Below are positions 1-8,035 of a stretch of 64,000 nt of DNA, piece after piece. The stretch covers positions 1,178,001 through 1,242,000 of the forward strand of contig NZ_VNWN01000002.1 of the NCBI RefSeq assembly GCF_012720115.1. The letters are read 5' to 3'. Below the pieces are notes generated by a model that worked only from the letters and a program-made list of their open reading frames with translations, was not told where the DNA came from and made no database searches. Within the stretch, counting starts at the first letter, position 1. Each line of letters opens with the position of its first letter. Origin of the DNA: Sneathiella chinensis (GTDB taxonomy: Bacteria; Pseudomonadota; Alphaproteobacteria; Sneathiellales; Sneathiellaceae). A program made the translations under genes and the position numbers.

Positions 1-229
1 CGCGCTGGGCTTCAAAGATCAACCGGCCTTCGGATTGCAGGCGGCGGAATGCCTCGCGAACCGGGGTGCGGCTGACGTCGAGGCTCTTGGTGATCTCTGT
101 TTCGCGAATCCGTTCGCCGGGGTGGTATTTCCCCTCCCGAATTGCCTGAAGAACCTCCTGATAGACAAACTCGCTCAGGGAAACTGTGGCGTTCCGACTG
201 CTTTCAGGTTTGCTTTTTCTTTCGGCCAT
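1..229 (-). CDS. GntR-family transcriptional regulator (N-terminal part, runs off window)
   Basis: Only the first 76 codons are in the window; the C-terminal effector domain lies beyond base 1. The start is the ATG complementary to 227-229 and the protein begins MAERKSKPESS. Residues about 17-75 form a GntR winged helix: a YQEVLQAIREGKY helix, the PGERIRE turn, then LDVSRTPVREAFRRLQSEG, which is the conserved recognition helix and wing. It is divergent from the tct operon about 200 bp away, so it is probably that operon's local ligand-responsive regulator. Whether the missing part is an FCD or UTRA domain cannot be seen; the operator-like sites nearby fit an FCD type. Confidence 0.9.
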   Translation of the reverse strand, partial: MAERKSKPESSRNATVSLSEFVYQEVLQAIREGKYHPGERIRETEITKSLDVSRTPVREAFRRLQSEGRLIFEAQR

Positions 230-303
230 ACCGTGTTCGATCCCTACTAAGTATTTGTGTTGTTGGAATAAAATTACGTTAGAAGCGGGAGAAATGCAAC
301 TAC

Positions 304-331
304 TTGACTGGATTGTTCTGTTTTGTATACA
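304..331 (+). promoter_or_regulatory. Sigma-70-type promoter of the tct operon
   Basis: TTGACT at 304-309 and TATACA at 326-331 are separated by 16 nt, five of six matches to each consensus box. Transcription would start near 338, about 95 nt before tctC. The -10 box lies inside a perfect palindrome, so a bound repressor would block RNA polymerase. Confidence 0.6.
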
Positions 332-357
332 TTTAAGTACATTGACATCCAAGTCAA
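323..357. promoter_or_regulatory. Two candidate operators between gntR and tctC
   Basis: Site 1 at 324-331 is the perfect palindrome TGTATACA (TTGTATACAT with flanks), resembling GT-N(2-3)-AC cores bound by FCD-type GntR repressors. Site 2 is the inverted repeat TTGAC-N6-GTCAA at 342-357, just downstream of the predicted transcription start. Both lie between the truncated GntR gene and the operon it probably controls. Binding is inferred from sequence and position only. Confidence 0.45.
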
Positions 358-432
358 CAGGTGAACGGCGACCCAAGGGTTTCCATTCTGTTCAATGCAA
401 CAACGATCACCCAAAACAGGAGGTTCAACTTC

Positions 433-1410
433 ATGATCGGAAAAATCAGGTTTGCGGCGCTTGCCATGACGGCAGCACTGACACTTCCCTTCCTTCAGGC
501 CGCTACGGCCACTGCCGGTGAGTACCCGGAAAAACCCGTTTCCATGATTGTCGCGTATTCCCCGGGGGGCGGGACGGATACTGCCGCACGGGTTATTGCG
601 AAATACGTACAGCCGCATCTGGGCCAGCGTCTGATCATTCAGAACAAGCCGGGTGCCGGTGGCCAGATTGGCTTTACCGAACTGGCCCGGTCCCAGCCGG
701 ACGGTTACAAGATCGGTTTCATCAATATTCCGTCCATTTTCATGGTGAAAATGCTGCGGGAAAACGTTCCTTACGAAATGTCCGACTTTGAGGCCATTGC
801 CAACATCCAGCTTGATCCGGTTATGCTGGTGGTCAAGGCGGACAGCCCGCTGAAGACATTCCAGGATTTCCTCGACGCGGCCAAGAAAGCGCCGGGTGAA
901 GTCAATGTGGGCGGTGACGGTCCGCAGTCCAACAACCAGCTTCAGGTCGTCGTTGCCGAAGACAAACTGGGCGTTGACGTGAACTTCGTTTCATTTGACG
1001 GTTCCGGTCCGGCCATTACCGCTACCCTTGGTGATCAGGTTGTGGCTGCGGTTCCCTCCGCAAGTTCCGCAACAACACATATCCTGAACGGTCGCCTGCG
1101 GGCCTTGGCCGTTTTCTCTGAAAAACGGTACAAGTATCTCCCGGATGTTCCGACGATCAAGGAAGCCTCTGGCGTTGATGTTCCGGGCATTGGTGCTTCC
1201 ATGCGCGGTATCGCGGTTCCGAAGGGTGTCTCCCCGGAACAGAAGAAGGTTCTGGAAGCTGCGTTCGCAAAAGTAATGGAAGACCCGGAATTCCTGGCAC
1301 ATGCCGAGAAAATGGGCCTGCCGCTGGATTACATGAACGGCGCGGATTTCGACGCCTACATCCAGTCTGCGGCTGAGGCTGTCGAAGCCTATATTCCGTT
1401 GCTCAAGTAA
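433..1410 (+). CDS. tctC: Tripartite tricarboxylate transporter substrate-binding protein (TctC/Bug family)
   Basis: Encodes 325 residues, the normal Bug/TctC size. A Sec signal peptide (residues 1 to about 29, ending ATATAG) precedes the mature start EYPEKPVSMIVAYSPGGG, typical of this periplasmic family, and the ligand-loop motif NKPGAGGQIG follows. ATG 433 was chosen because AGGAGG sits about 8 nt upstream and the signal peptide starts there; an in-frame GTG at 361 has neither. It captures a carboxylated substrate and hands it to TctBA encoded downstream. The ligand is not predictable; Bug proteins bind many organic acids. It is the first gene of the operon and probably GntR-controlled. 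Confidence 0.93.
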   Translation: MIGKIRFAALAMTAALTLPFLQAATATAGEYPEKPVSMIVAYSPGGGTDTAARVIAKYVQPHLGQRLIIQNKPGAGGQIGFTELARSQPDGYKIGFINIPSIFMVKMLRENVPYEMSDFEAIANIQLDPVMLVVKADSPLKTFQDFLDAAKKAPGEVNVGGDGPQSNNQLQVVVAEDKLGVDVNFVSFDGSGPAITATLGDQVVAAVPSASSATTHILNGRLRALAVFSEKRYKYLPDVPTIKEASGVDVPGIGASMRGIAVPKGVSPEQKKVLEAAFAKVMEDPEFLAHAEKMGLPLDYMNGADFDAYIQSAAEAVEAYIPLLK

Positions 1411-1447
1411 CGCCACCCTAACCAGATAGCAGAGAGGAATTATTCCA

Positions 1448-1915
1448 ATGCGACAAATTTCGTTGGACCGGGCATTCGCCCTTCTTGTGGTCGTTGTAGC
1501 TCTGGCCAGTGGCCTGGCAGCATTCGGGTACTCGGTGGAATCTTCGTACTTCCCGCGTCTCCTCTCTGCCTTTTTGGTGGTGGTTGCCGGGATGCTGCTG
1601 TTCCGGCTTGCCCGGACAAAAGCAGATGCCGGGACCGAGGATGACGAGGCACGGGCGCTGGAGCGAGAGGAGCAGAAAGAGCAAATCCGTTCTGCCCTGC
1701 TCGTGTTCGGGGCGATCGCGGCCTATATCGGCGCAATTCATATCGTCAATTACGAGATTGCCACTGTCCTGTTTGTATCGATTTTTATTCGGTACCTGGG
1801 ATATCGCAATCTGCTTGTTACGGGGATTGCCGCCGTTGCCCTCACGGCCCTGCTGTACGGGGTGTTCTTCGAGTTTCTTGCGGTTGCCCGGCCTGAAAGC
1901 CTGTTCTTCAGCTAA
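1448..1915 (+). CDS. tctB: Tripartite tricarboxylate transporter small membrane subunit (TctB family)
   Basis: A 155-residue membrane protein with about four hydrophobic segments (roughly residues 8-27, 36-52, 82-100 and 106-145) and a charged cytoplasmic loop rich in Asp, Glu and Arg near residues 56-80. This is the size and topology of TctB, the poorly conserved small subunit. The assignment rests on position between tctC and tctA as much as on sequence. It starts 37 nt after tctC with AGAGAGGAAT upstream, and ends 28 nt before tctA. Confidence 0.85.
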   Translation: MRQISLDRAFALLVVVVALASGLAAFGYSVESSYFPRLLSAFLVVVAGMLLFRLARTKADAGTEDDEARALEREEQKEQIRSALLVFGAIAAYIGAIHIVNYEIATVLFVSIFIRYLGYRNLLVTGIAAVALTALLYGVFFEFLAVARPESLFFS

Positions 1916-1943
1916 GGCCGGCGAAACCGCCAGAGGATAATGT

Positions 1944-3449
1944 ATGTTTGAAAATATTTTAATAGGCCTGTCGTCCCTCAGTGATCCCATCATGCTGGCG
2001 GCGATTGCGGCCGGTGTTTTTGGCGGGGTGCTGATTGGCATTCTGCCGGGCCTGACCAGCACCATGGGCGTTGCCCTGCTTATTCCCGTTACTTTTTCAA
2101 TGCCGCCGCAGGTGGGGCTCGCCATGTTGGGCGGTATCTATCTTGCCTCTACCTATAGCGGGGCGATCAGTGCCGTATTGCTGAATATTCCCGGGACACC
2201 GGCGGCTGTCGCAACCCTGCTGGACGGGCATCCCATGTCCCGCCGCGGACAGTCCACACGGGCCCTTGCTCTTGCCACATTCGGCTCCAGCATCGGTGGT
2301 TTGCTAAGCGTCGTTGCCTTGCTGTTCATTGCACCGCCACTGGCGGAATTCTCCCTGCGTTTCGGATCGCCGGAATATTTCCTGCTGGCGGTTTTCGGGA
2401 TTACCGTTATTGCCTCGCTTTCTGCCGGGGCCATGGAAAAAGGGATCATTGCGGGCGCTCTTGGCCTGCTGCTGAGCACCATCGGCAACCATCCGCTGAC
2501 CGGCGAGATGCGCTTCACCATGGACCTGCCATCCCTCTATGACGGTATTCCGCTGGTGGTGTCCCTGATCGGCCTGTATTCCGTGCCGGAAGTCATTTCC
2601 ATGATTTCAAAGCGCAAGCAGTCCAACAAGCCTGTCTTCAATGCGGATAAAACCAACCCGATGGCGTTCATGCCGGAAATGTTCAAGCAGAAGGTCAATG
2701 TTCTGCGCTCCAGCCTGATCGGGATTATTGTCGGTATCATTCCCGGTGTGGGATGCAGTGTGGGCGGCTTCCTTGCCTATGACGCGGCGAAACGCTCTTC
2801 CAAGAAACCCGAAGAGTTCGGAAACGGCTCTCCTGAAGGGGTGGTTGCCAGTGAAACCTCCAACAATGCGGTTACGGGCGGAACCCTTATTCCGCTGCTG
2901 ACCCTTGGCGTTCCCGGAAATCCGGTGACGGCGGTTCTGCTTGGCGGCATCATGATCCACGGGCTGCGTCCCGGACCGGACCTGTTCACCCTGAATGCAG
3001 ACATTACCTATGGCTTTATCCTCAGTCTGTTCGTTGCCAACCTTCTGTTTGTTCCTGTCGGGTTGTTCGTTGCGAAATACTGTGTCCGGGTTATCCAGAT
3101 CCCGCGGTCCATTCTGGCACCGTCCATTCTGGCACTGGCGGCAATTGGTTCCTACTCGATCCGGGGATCACTGGACGACGTGGTGATCATGCTGTTCGTC
3201 GGGGCTATTGGTTTCCTGCTGCAGTTCTTCTCCGTGCCGCGGGCACCGCTGGTTCTTGGTCTTGTTCTGGGCACACTGGCCGAAGGGGAACTGGCCCGTT
3301 CACTGGCGCTGGTCCATGGCGATCTTGGCGCGTTTGCCGCGCAGCTTGTGACCCGTCCGATCTCTGCCGTGATCCTGCTGCTGTGCTGCTATGCGCTGTA
3401 TCAGGGCATCGTGCAGCACCGGAAAAACTCAAAAATGCTGGACGAATAA
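1944..3449 (+). CDS. tctA: Tripartite tricarboxylate transporter permease (TctA family)
   Basis: Encodes 501 residues, the standard TctA length, with about 11-12 hydrophobic segments. Family signatures include GILPGLTSTMGVALLIP near residue 32, the related second-half motif IIPGVGCSVGGFLAYDAAKR near residue 265, and IMIHGLRPGPDLF near residue 335; together they reflect the internal duplication of TctA. It is the large channel-forming subunit that couples uptake of the TctC ligand to an ion gradient. AGAGGATA lies just upstream of the ATG. The same operon continues after about 120 nt into a beta-propeller gene. Confidence 0.93.
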   Translation: MFENILIGLSSLSDPIMLAAIAAGVFGGVLIGILPGLTSTMGVALLIPVTFSMPPQVGLAMLGGIYLASTYSGAISAVLLNIPGTPAAVATLLDGHPMSRRGQSTRALALATFGSSIGGLLSVVALLFIAPPLAEFSLRFGSPEYFLLAVFGITVIASLSAGAMEKGIIAGALGLLLSTIGNHPLTGEMRFTMDLPSLYDGIPLVVSLIGLYSVPEVISMISKRKQSNKPVFNADKTNPMAFMPEMFKQKVNVLRSSLIGIIVGIIPGVGCSVGGFLAYDAAKRSSKKPEEFGNGSPEGVVASETSNNAVTGGTLIPLLTLGVPGNPVTAVLLGGIMIHGLRPGPDLFTLNADITYGFILSLFVANLLFVPVGLFVAKYCVRVIQIPRSILAPSILALAAIGSYSIRGSLDDVVIMLFVGAIGFLLQFFSVPRAPLVLGLVLGTLAEGELARSLALVHGDLGAFAAQLVTRPISAVILLLCCYALYQGIVQHRKNSKMLDE

Positions 3450-3457
3450 TTCCTTTC

Positions 3458-3483
3458 GGGGGCCGGACTTCTGTCTGGTCCCC
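3458..3483 (+). terminator. Intercistronic hairpin after tctA
   Basis: GGGGGCCGGAC, a TTCT loop and GTCTGGTCCCC can fold into a stem with one bulge and one G-U pair. There is no T tract. It is more likely a processing, stabilising or partial-attenuation element between tctA and the next gene than a full terminator. Confidence 0.3.
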
Positions 3484-3570
3484 GGTCGGTGTCCGCACCT
3501 TTTAGAAAAGGCCGTCCGGGCAAAGCGCCGGGGCCTGTTCCTGTTAAATTCAGTATTGGAAAGAAATGCG

Positions 3571-4851
3571 ATGTCTTCAGTCAACGCAATCAAGCATTAT
3601 TGTCCGATCCGTCGTGTCGGTTCAGGCGAACTGCACCACTTCTTTGGCTATTACAACAAGAATGTCTGGGATCGGTCCGGGCGTTACTTCCTGTCCAACC
3701 GGGTGCCGGTGATGACACAGGACCTGACCGGCAAGGAAGTTGCCGAGGTTGGGTATTTCGACCTGCAGGACGGGGATACCTATCACCCGATCGGAACGAC
3801 AACCACATGGAACTGGCAGATGGGCTGCCAGTTGCAGTGGCTGGAAGGGGAAGAAGACCGGCAGATCATCTATAACAGCCGCGCTGAAAATGGTGAGGGA
3901 ACGGTTTACCCCGATTTCTGCTCCACCGTCTTTAATGTGGAAACCGGCGAAGAGCGGAAACTGCCCCTGCCGGTGTATGTTGTCGCGCCGAACAGCACTT
4001 ATGCTCTTTGTGTCAACTATTCCCGTTTTCAGGTGACCCACCGCACCATCGGATACAGTGCCACCCATCAGGAACCGGCGCTGCCGCTGGCCCCGGCCGA
4101 TGACGGCATTCACCGGATGGACATCAAGACAGGCGAAAGCGAACTGATCATCAGCCTTGAAGATCTTCGGAACTTCCAGCCGGTCCCGTCCATGGACAAG
4201 GCAATCCATTGGGTCACCCATCTGGAAATCAACCCGAGTTCCAGCCGCTTCCTGTTCATCCATCGCTGGACAGAACGGGTCGAGGACGAGTTCTGCTTCC
4301 TGCACCGCCTGTTCACCATGAACCCGGATGGCAGCGATCTGCGCCTTCTGGAATGCACGGATCACCCGATCCCGCAGTTGATGGAAGATTTTGACCCGGA
4401 TGCCCTTGGCACGTTCGATTACGAAAAATCCGAATATCAGATTTCCCATCCGGTCTGGAAGGACGATAGCGCTGTCATCGTCTGGGGGCCGCATAAAGGC
4501 AGCATCCATTATCACCTGTATGATGACGCTACCGGCGAGGCCGAAGTGGTTGGTGCCGATTGTCTGACTGAAAATGGTCACATGACCTATTCCACGGACG
4601 GGCGCTGGCTGCTGTCAGATACCTATCCAGACGATCAGACCAACGAGCGGTTCCTGATCCTCTACGATACGGTTGAGGGCAAGCGCTACAATATCGGTAG
4701 CTTCTATACGGACCCCAATCTTGGCAAGGAAAACCGCTGTGACCTGCATCCGCGCTGGAGCCCGGATTGCAAGGAGGTCTGCATGGATTCCGTTCATGAA
4801 CATATGCGTCAGCGCTACATCATTGATGTGCGTGAACTTGTCGGGAACTGA
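3571..4851 (+). CDS. Putative TolB/PD40-like beta-propeller protein
   Basis: Encodes 426 residues from ATG 3571 (GGAAAG upstream). There is no signal peptide or membrane segment, so it should be cytoplasmic. Recurrent blade-like motifs occur: SGRYFLSNRVPV, FNVETGEERKLPLP, HRMDIKTGESELI, FTMNPDGSDLRLL, STDGRWLLSDTYPD and HPRWSPDCKEV, as in six- or seven-bladed TolB or oligogalacturonate-lyase-like propellers. The N-terminal GSGELHHFFGYYNKNVWD is probably family-specific. I cannot assign a reaction. Its place at the end of tctCBA, before a strong terminator, suggests it acts on or senses the imported substrate. Alternatives are a lyase with a propeller fold or a binding protein. Confidence 0.7.
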   Translation: MSSVNAIKHYCPIRRVGSGELHHFFGYYNKNVWDRSGRYFLSNRVPVMTQDLTGKEVAEVGYFDLQDGDTYHPIGTTTTWNWQMGCQLQWLEGEEDRQIIYNSRAENGEGTVYPDFCSTVFNVETGEERKLPLPVYVVAPNSTYALCVNYSRFQVTHRTIGYSATHQEPALPLAPADDGIHRMDIKTGESELIISLEDLRNFQPVPSMDKAIHWVTHLEINPSSSRFLFIHRWTERVEDEFCFLHRLFTMNPDGSDLRLLECTDHPIPQLMEDFDPDALGTFDYEKSEYQISHPVWKDDSAVIVWGPHKGSIHYHLYDDATGEAEVVGADCLTENGHMTYSTDGRWLLSDTYPDDQTNERFLILYDTVEGKRYNIGSFYTDPNLGKENRCDLHPRWSPDCKEVCMDSVHEHMRQRYIIDVRELVGN

Positions 4852-4870
4852 TCAATCCCGAACCGAAAAG

Positions 4871-4899
4871 AAAAAGGGGGGCTTCGGCCTCCCTTTTTT
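4871..4899 (+). terminator. Strong intrinsic terminator of the tct operon
   Basis: A 12-bp stem (AAAAAGGGGGGC paired with GCCTCCCTTTTT, one G-U pair) closed by a TTCG tetraloop and ending in TTTTTTG. It starts 20 nt after the propeller gene. The A run on the left makes it potentially bidirectional. Confidence 0.9.
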
Positions 4900-5048
4900 G
4901 TTGGGCCGGACAATAGCGGGCGATCCTGATTGTATTTTCGCCCACCATCTTTATTGTTTGCCGCTTGTTTATGAAGGCAGTCCGGTTTTCCTGATTTTCA
5001 GAAATGCAGGCGGGTGCCCCGGTGAAGTTACAGGTCTTGAGGTCGGGT

Positions 5049-6398
5049 ATGGGTCAGTATTGGGAAGAGCGTCGTAGTGGATGGGTCAAGCAGGACGACG
5101 ACGTCCGTTCCTCATGGGATGTGGATTATTCGCGGGTGGTGCATTCCTTCTCGTTCCGGCGGTTGCAGGGCAAGACGCAAATCCTCAATCTGGGGGATAG
5201 TGACTTTTACCGGACGCGCCTGACACACTCTCTTGAGGTCGGGCAGATTGCCTCCGGGCTGGTGCAACAGTTGCGGCATGACCATCCCGACCATCCCGCG
5301 TTTCGCTGGTTGCCCGAAACTCCCCTGATACAGGCGGTCAGTTTTACCCATGATCTTGGTCATCCCCCGTTTGGGCATGGCGGGGAAGTGGCCCTGAATT
5401 ACTGCATGCGGGATCATGGCGGGTTTGAGGGCAATGCCCAGACCCTTCGTATCCTGAGCCGGCTTGAGAGAATGTCACAGGACAGCGGATCTGACCTGAC
5501 TCGCCGGGCGTTGCTGGCGGTCCTGAAATACCCGGTGTCCTATTCCATGGCGCGGGACATTGAAACACCGCCTTCTTTGGCGAAAAGCATCAACACCATT
5601 CGGGTCATTGACCGGCAGAACTCTGTCCCCCCGAAATGTTACCACGATGATGAAAGCGATGTGGTGGACTGGGTCCTGAAAGATATTACATCGGCGGAGC
5701 GAGAGCGGTTTCAGGCCGTGGCGCGGGACAGGGCGGGACATGGAAAATCCCTTCACAAGTCATTTGATTGCACGATCATGGATCTTGCGGATGATATTGC
5801 CTACGGCGTTCATGATCTGGAGGATGCTATCTCCCTTGGATTGATCAGTCAGGAACAGTTCCGCGAAGGTGTCCCGGAAAAAGCGCTTGGCCCCTTTCTG
5901 GAGAGCCTGACGGACAAATATCCGAACGAGGCCAGTCACGATGCCTACGAAAAATTTGTCTCGGAACTGTTTAACAAGGAAGGACAGCGCAAACGCTATA
6001 TCGGCCGGATGGTGCATCACTTCATCACGGCGGTACAGATTGTTGAGGCCGAGGGGTTTGAGGAAAGCCTGCTGAGGTACCGCGTCACCATGCCCGCCGA
6101 ACAGAAGGCGTTCCTGAATGCGCTGAAAGGCCTTGTGTTCAAAAAAGTGATAAAGAGCGCTAACGTCCAGCATCTGGAATTCAAGGGCCAGACAATGGTG
6201 GTGTCCGTGTTTGAGGCATTTGAAAGTGACCCCGAGGCGTTGCTACCGGATAGCGTCTTCCGGCAGTTCCAAAAAGCAGGGGACAACCCGTCCCGTGTTA
6301 TTTGCGACTATGTGGCGGGGATGACAGACGGGTTCCTTCTGAAAACCTACGAGCGACTTTTCAGCCCGCGCATGGGATCGGTTTTCGATCGGCTGTAA
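5049..6398 (+). CDS. dgt: dGTP triphosphohydrolase, HD-domain dNTPase family
   Basis: Encodes 449 residues and should hydrolyse dGTP (perhaps other dNTPs) to nucleoside and tripolyphosphate. The HD metal site is visible: TRLTHSLEV (His60), SFTHDLGHPPFGHGGE (His101-Asp102) and MDLADDIAYGVHDLEDA for the distal Asp. The N-terminus QYWEERRSG followed by FRRLQGKTQI and FYRTRLTHSLE is, from memory, closest to the dGTPase group shown to deplete dNTPs in phage defence rather than the short housekeeping type. Start 5049 has TTGAGG upstream; an in-frame ATG at 5004 lacks a ribosome site. It stands alone between a terminator and a convergent gene. Confidence 0.9.
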   Translation: MGQYWEERRSGWVKQDDDVRSSWDVDYSRVVHSFSFRRLQGKTQILNLGDSDFYRTRLTHSLEVGQIASGLVQQLRHDHPDHPAFRWLPETPLIQAVSFTHDLGHPPFGHGGEVALNYCMRDHGGFEGNAQTLRILSRLERMSQDSGSDLTRRALLAVLKYPVSYSMARDIETPPSLAKSINTIRVIDRQNSVPPKCYHDDESDVVDWVLKDITSAERERFQAVARDRAGHGKSLHKSFDCTIMDLADDIAYGVHDLEDAISLGLISQEQFREGVPEKALGPFLESLTDKYPNEASHDAYEKFVSELFNKEGQRKRYIGRMVHHFITAVQIVEAEGFEESLLRYRVTMPAEQKAFLNALKGLVFKKVIKSANVQHLEFKGQTMVVSVFEAFESDPEALLPDSVFRQFQKAGDNPSRVICDYVAGMTDGFLLKTYERLFSPRMGSVFDRL

Positions 6399-6402
6399 GG
6401 AG

Positions 6403-6424
6403 GGGCCGGTCTTTTCTCCGGCCC
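6403..6424. terminator. Hairpin between convergent dgt and MAPEG genes
   Basis: GGGCCGG at 6403-6409 and CCGGCCC at 6418-6424 form a 7-bp perfect stem with an 8-nt loop, immediately after the dgt stop. It has no T tract on either strand, so termination efficiency is doubtful. Confidence 0.4.
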
Positions 6425-6430
6425 ATCGGA

Positions 6431-6841
6431 TCAGATCACGCCCAGCAGGACGAGGGCGAGGACAACTTCTGCGCCGAACCCGACTGCAAATGCCAATGTC
6501 CGCAGCACGGGAATGCCCGCCACATAGATGGCAAAATGCGCCAGTCTGGCCCAGAAATAGACCTGTGCGGCCATGGCGGTGAGGGGGGAGGCGTTGCCGG
6601 TTATGGCAATGGCCAGGATCAGGGGCGCGAAAATAACCAGATTTTCAATGGCGTTCTTGTGGGCGCGTTCATTTCGATAGGCCCAGTCCGCTTCGGGTGT
6701 TCGGCCGGGCTCTGGCGTTTGCATGGCCTTCAGAAGGCCCAGTTCCATAACCCGGTTCAGGATATAGGGAACCCACATCAGAACGGTGAGAAATGTTGTG
6801 AGGACCAGCCAGTAAATTTCCGGTGATAATGTATTGGTCAT
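6431..6841 (-). CDS. MAPEG-family membrane protein
   Basis: Encodes 136 residues with four hydrophobic helices, as expected for MAPEG (membrane-associated eicosanoid/glutathione metabolism). The RNERAHKNAIENLVIFAP segment near residues 56-73 is the signature around helix 2, and YFWARLAHFAIYVAGIP follows in helix 3. Bacterial members are often glutathione-dependent or of unknown function, so the substrate cannot be named. It is probably monocistronic; about 165 nt with a hairpin separate it from the next gene on the same strand. Confidence 0.85.
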   Translation of the reverse strand: MTNTLSPEIYWLVLTTFLTVLMWVPYILNRVMELGLLKAMQTPEPGRTPEADWAYRNERAHKNAIENLVIFAPLILAIAITGNASPLTAMAAQVYFWARLAHFAIYVAGIPVLRTLAFAVGFGAEVVLALVLLGVI

Positions 6842-6955
6842 GATCGTAAACCCCCAGATAGCAAGTCATGATGCAATGTCTATCTATTGAAATAGTATTC
6901 TGTTTTGCGGTTTTATTTAAGAAAATGAATATTTTCTGGTCCGGGGGGATTTTAT

Positions 6956-6993
6956 CCCACCCTTGCCGAAGGAAAATTCCCGGCAAGAGTGGG
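6956..6993 (-). terminator. Long imperfect hairpin downstream of the LprI-like gene
   Basis: CCCAC-C-CTTGCCG (6956-6968) pairs with CGGCAAG-A-GTGGG (6981-6993), a 13-position stem with one mismatch and a 12-nt loop. It begins 16 nt after the stop of the leftward gene. No T tract follows, so it may be a weak terminator or a 3'-end stabiliser. Confidence 0.45.
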
Positions 6994-7008
6994 TTGGTCG
7001 TATCTTTA

Positions 7009-7938
7009 TCAGGAGGCGGCGGGCGTACAGGTGATATCTGTCCCGTCATTGCCGCGAGAGAGCGAAAGGCCTTCTTCATTCAAGGTAACACTGAGGCCGA
7101 AGGGACCGGTGAAAGGGCCATCGAAAGCTGTTTCGTCGGTCTGTTCCTGTTCGGTGGAAGGGCTGATCCAACGGACAAGAATGTCGCGCCGATCTCCCTG
7201 TTCCAGTGCCATCGCAGGCCACGGGGTTGTATTGAAAAGAGAGACGGCGATTTCATTGGCAGGCTGACCGCACTGATAAAAGGTCACGGCTTCGGACGGT
7301 TGCAAGGCCCATTCTGCCTCAAGGCTTGAAATGCGCTGAAGATACTGGTCGCGGGTGCAAGTCTTGATGTTCTCTCCTGCTTTCCAGCAGTCATTGCGGC
7401 CCTTGATCCAGCCTCGCTGTGTGGCTCTCAGGGTGTTGACGGCCTTGCCAGGGAAGGCGTCAAGGCCTTTCGCTCTGGCCAGCGCCCCCTGATAGGTATG
7501 GGTCAGGGTTTGGTCAAGGGACATCAATTCCCCATCCTTGCAGATCAGGTTTTCAACGGCCCCTTTGGCCCGGGCACAGTTATAGGTCGGGGTTGCCGGC
7601 AGGCCATATTCCGCCAGATGGATATTCTGAACCCAGCCGGATCGCCCGAAATAATCGATCTGGCACCAGATTTTTGTTTTTGCCTCTTCTTTCTCGGCGT
7701 CGGTCATCTGGCTCCATTCCCCAAAGGGGGTGATGCCGATGCACCCGCGATTTTTAAGACCGGTCCGACCTTCGGTCAGGGTGAACAGAAGAGGCGCGTT
7801 CAAATCCGCCGTTTCATGGACAGGGGCGGTATGGCCCGCCCGGATTTGAAAATGGTCCGGCCCGCTGGCGTCGCTCAAGGCGTTGGCCACCGGGAGCGAG
7901 GACAGGGCAAGGATGAGAAGCAGCAGTTTCTTGTTCAT
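7009..7938 (-). CDS. Secreted LprI-like protein with SH3-like and MliC-like regions
   Basis: Encodes 309 residues from MNKKLLLLILALSSLPVANA, a clear signal peptide; an in-frame ATG three codons upstream (7945-7947) is an alternative start. Three regions follow. Residues about 30-105 resemble a bacterial SH3 domain with two cysteines. Residues about 110-205 match the LprI/DUF1311 pattern: YNCARAKGAVENLICKD, LDQTL and CTRDQYLQRI. The end (YQCGQPANEIAVSLFN, then ALEQGDRRDILVRW) resembles MliC, the c-type lysozyme inhibitor. It is probably a periplasmic protector of peptidoglycan against lysozyme. The gene lies about 100 nt downstream of, and on the same strand as, a C45 hydrolase gene. Confidence 0.75.
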   Translation of the reverse strand: MNKKLLLLILALSSLPVANALSDASGPDHFQIRAGHTAPVHETADLNAPLLFTLTEGRTGLKNRGCIGITPFGEWSQMTDAEKEEAKTKIWCQIDYFGRSGWVQNIHLAEYGLPATPTYNCARAKGAVENLICKDGELMSLDQTLTHTYQGALARAKGLDAFPGKAVNTLRATQRGWIKGRNDCWKAGENIKTCTRDQYLQRISSLEAEWALQPSEAVTFYQCGQPANEIAVSLFNTTPWPAMALEQGDRRDILVRWISPSTEQEQTDETAFDGPFTGPFGLSVTLNEEGLSLSRGNDGTDITCTPAAS

Positions 7939-8035
7939 GAGGCGCATCCAGTTGGGCAGAGGGTAAAAGGGGTACGGTTTCGCAAGCTGCACCCTGCGAC
8001 AGGAAAATGTCCGCTTTGTGACGGCCAGCCCCGTC

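Noticed and set aside
601-612. TACGTA within tctC as a further AroM-LuxR site.
   Set aside because: It is inside coding sequence and lacks the TTTT flank and the second half.
3622-4581. Long minus-strand frame opposite the beta-propeller gene.
   Set aside because: No motif or plausible start; explained by high GC at third codon positions of the real gene.
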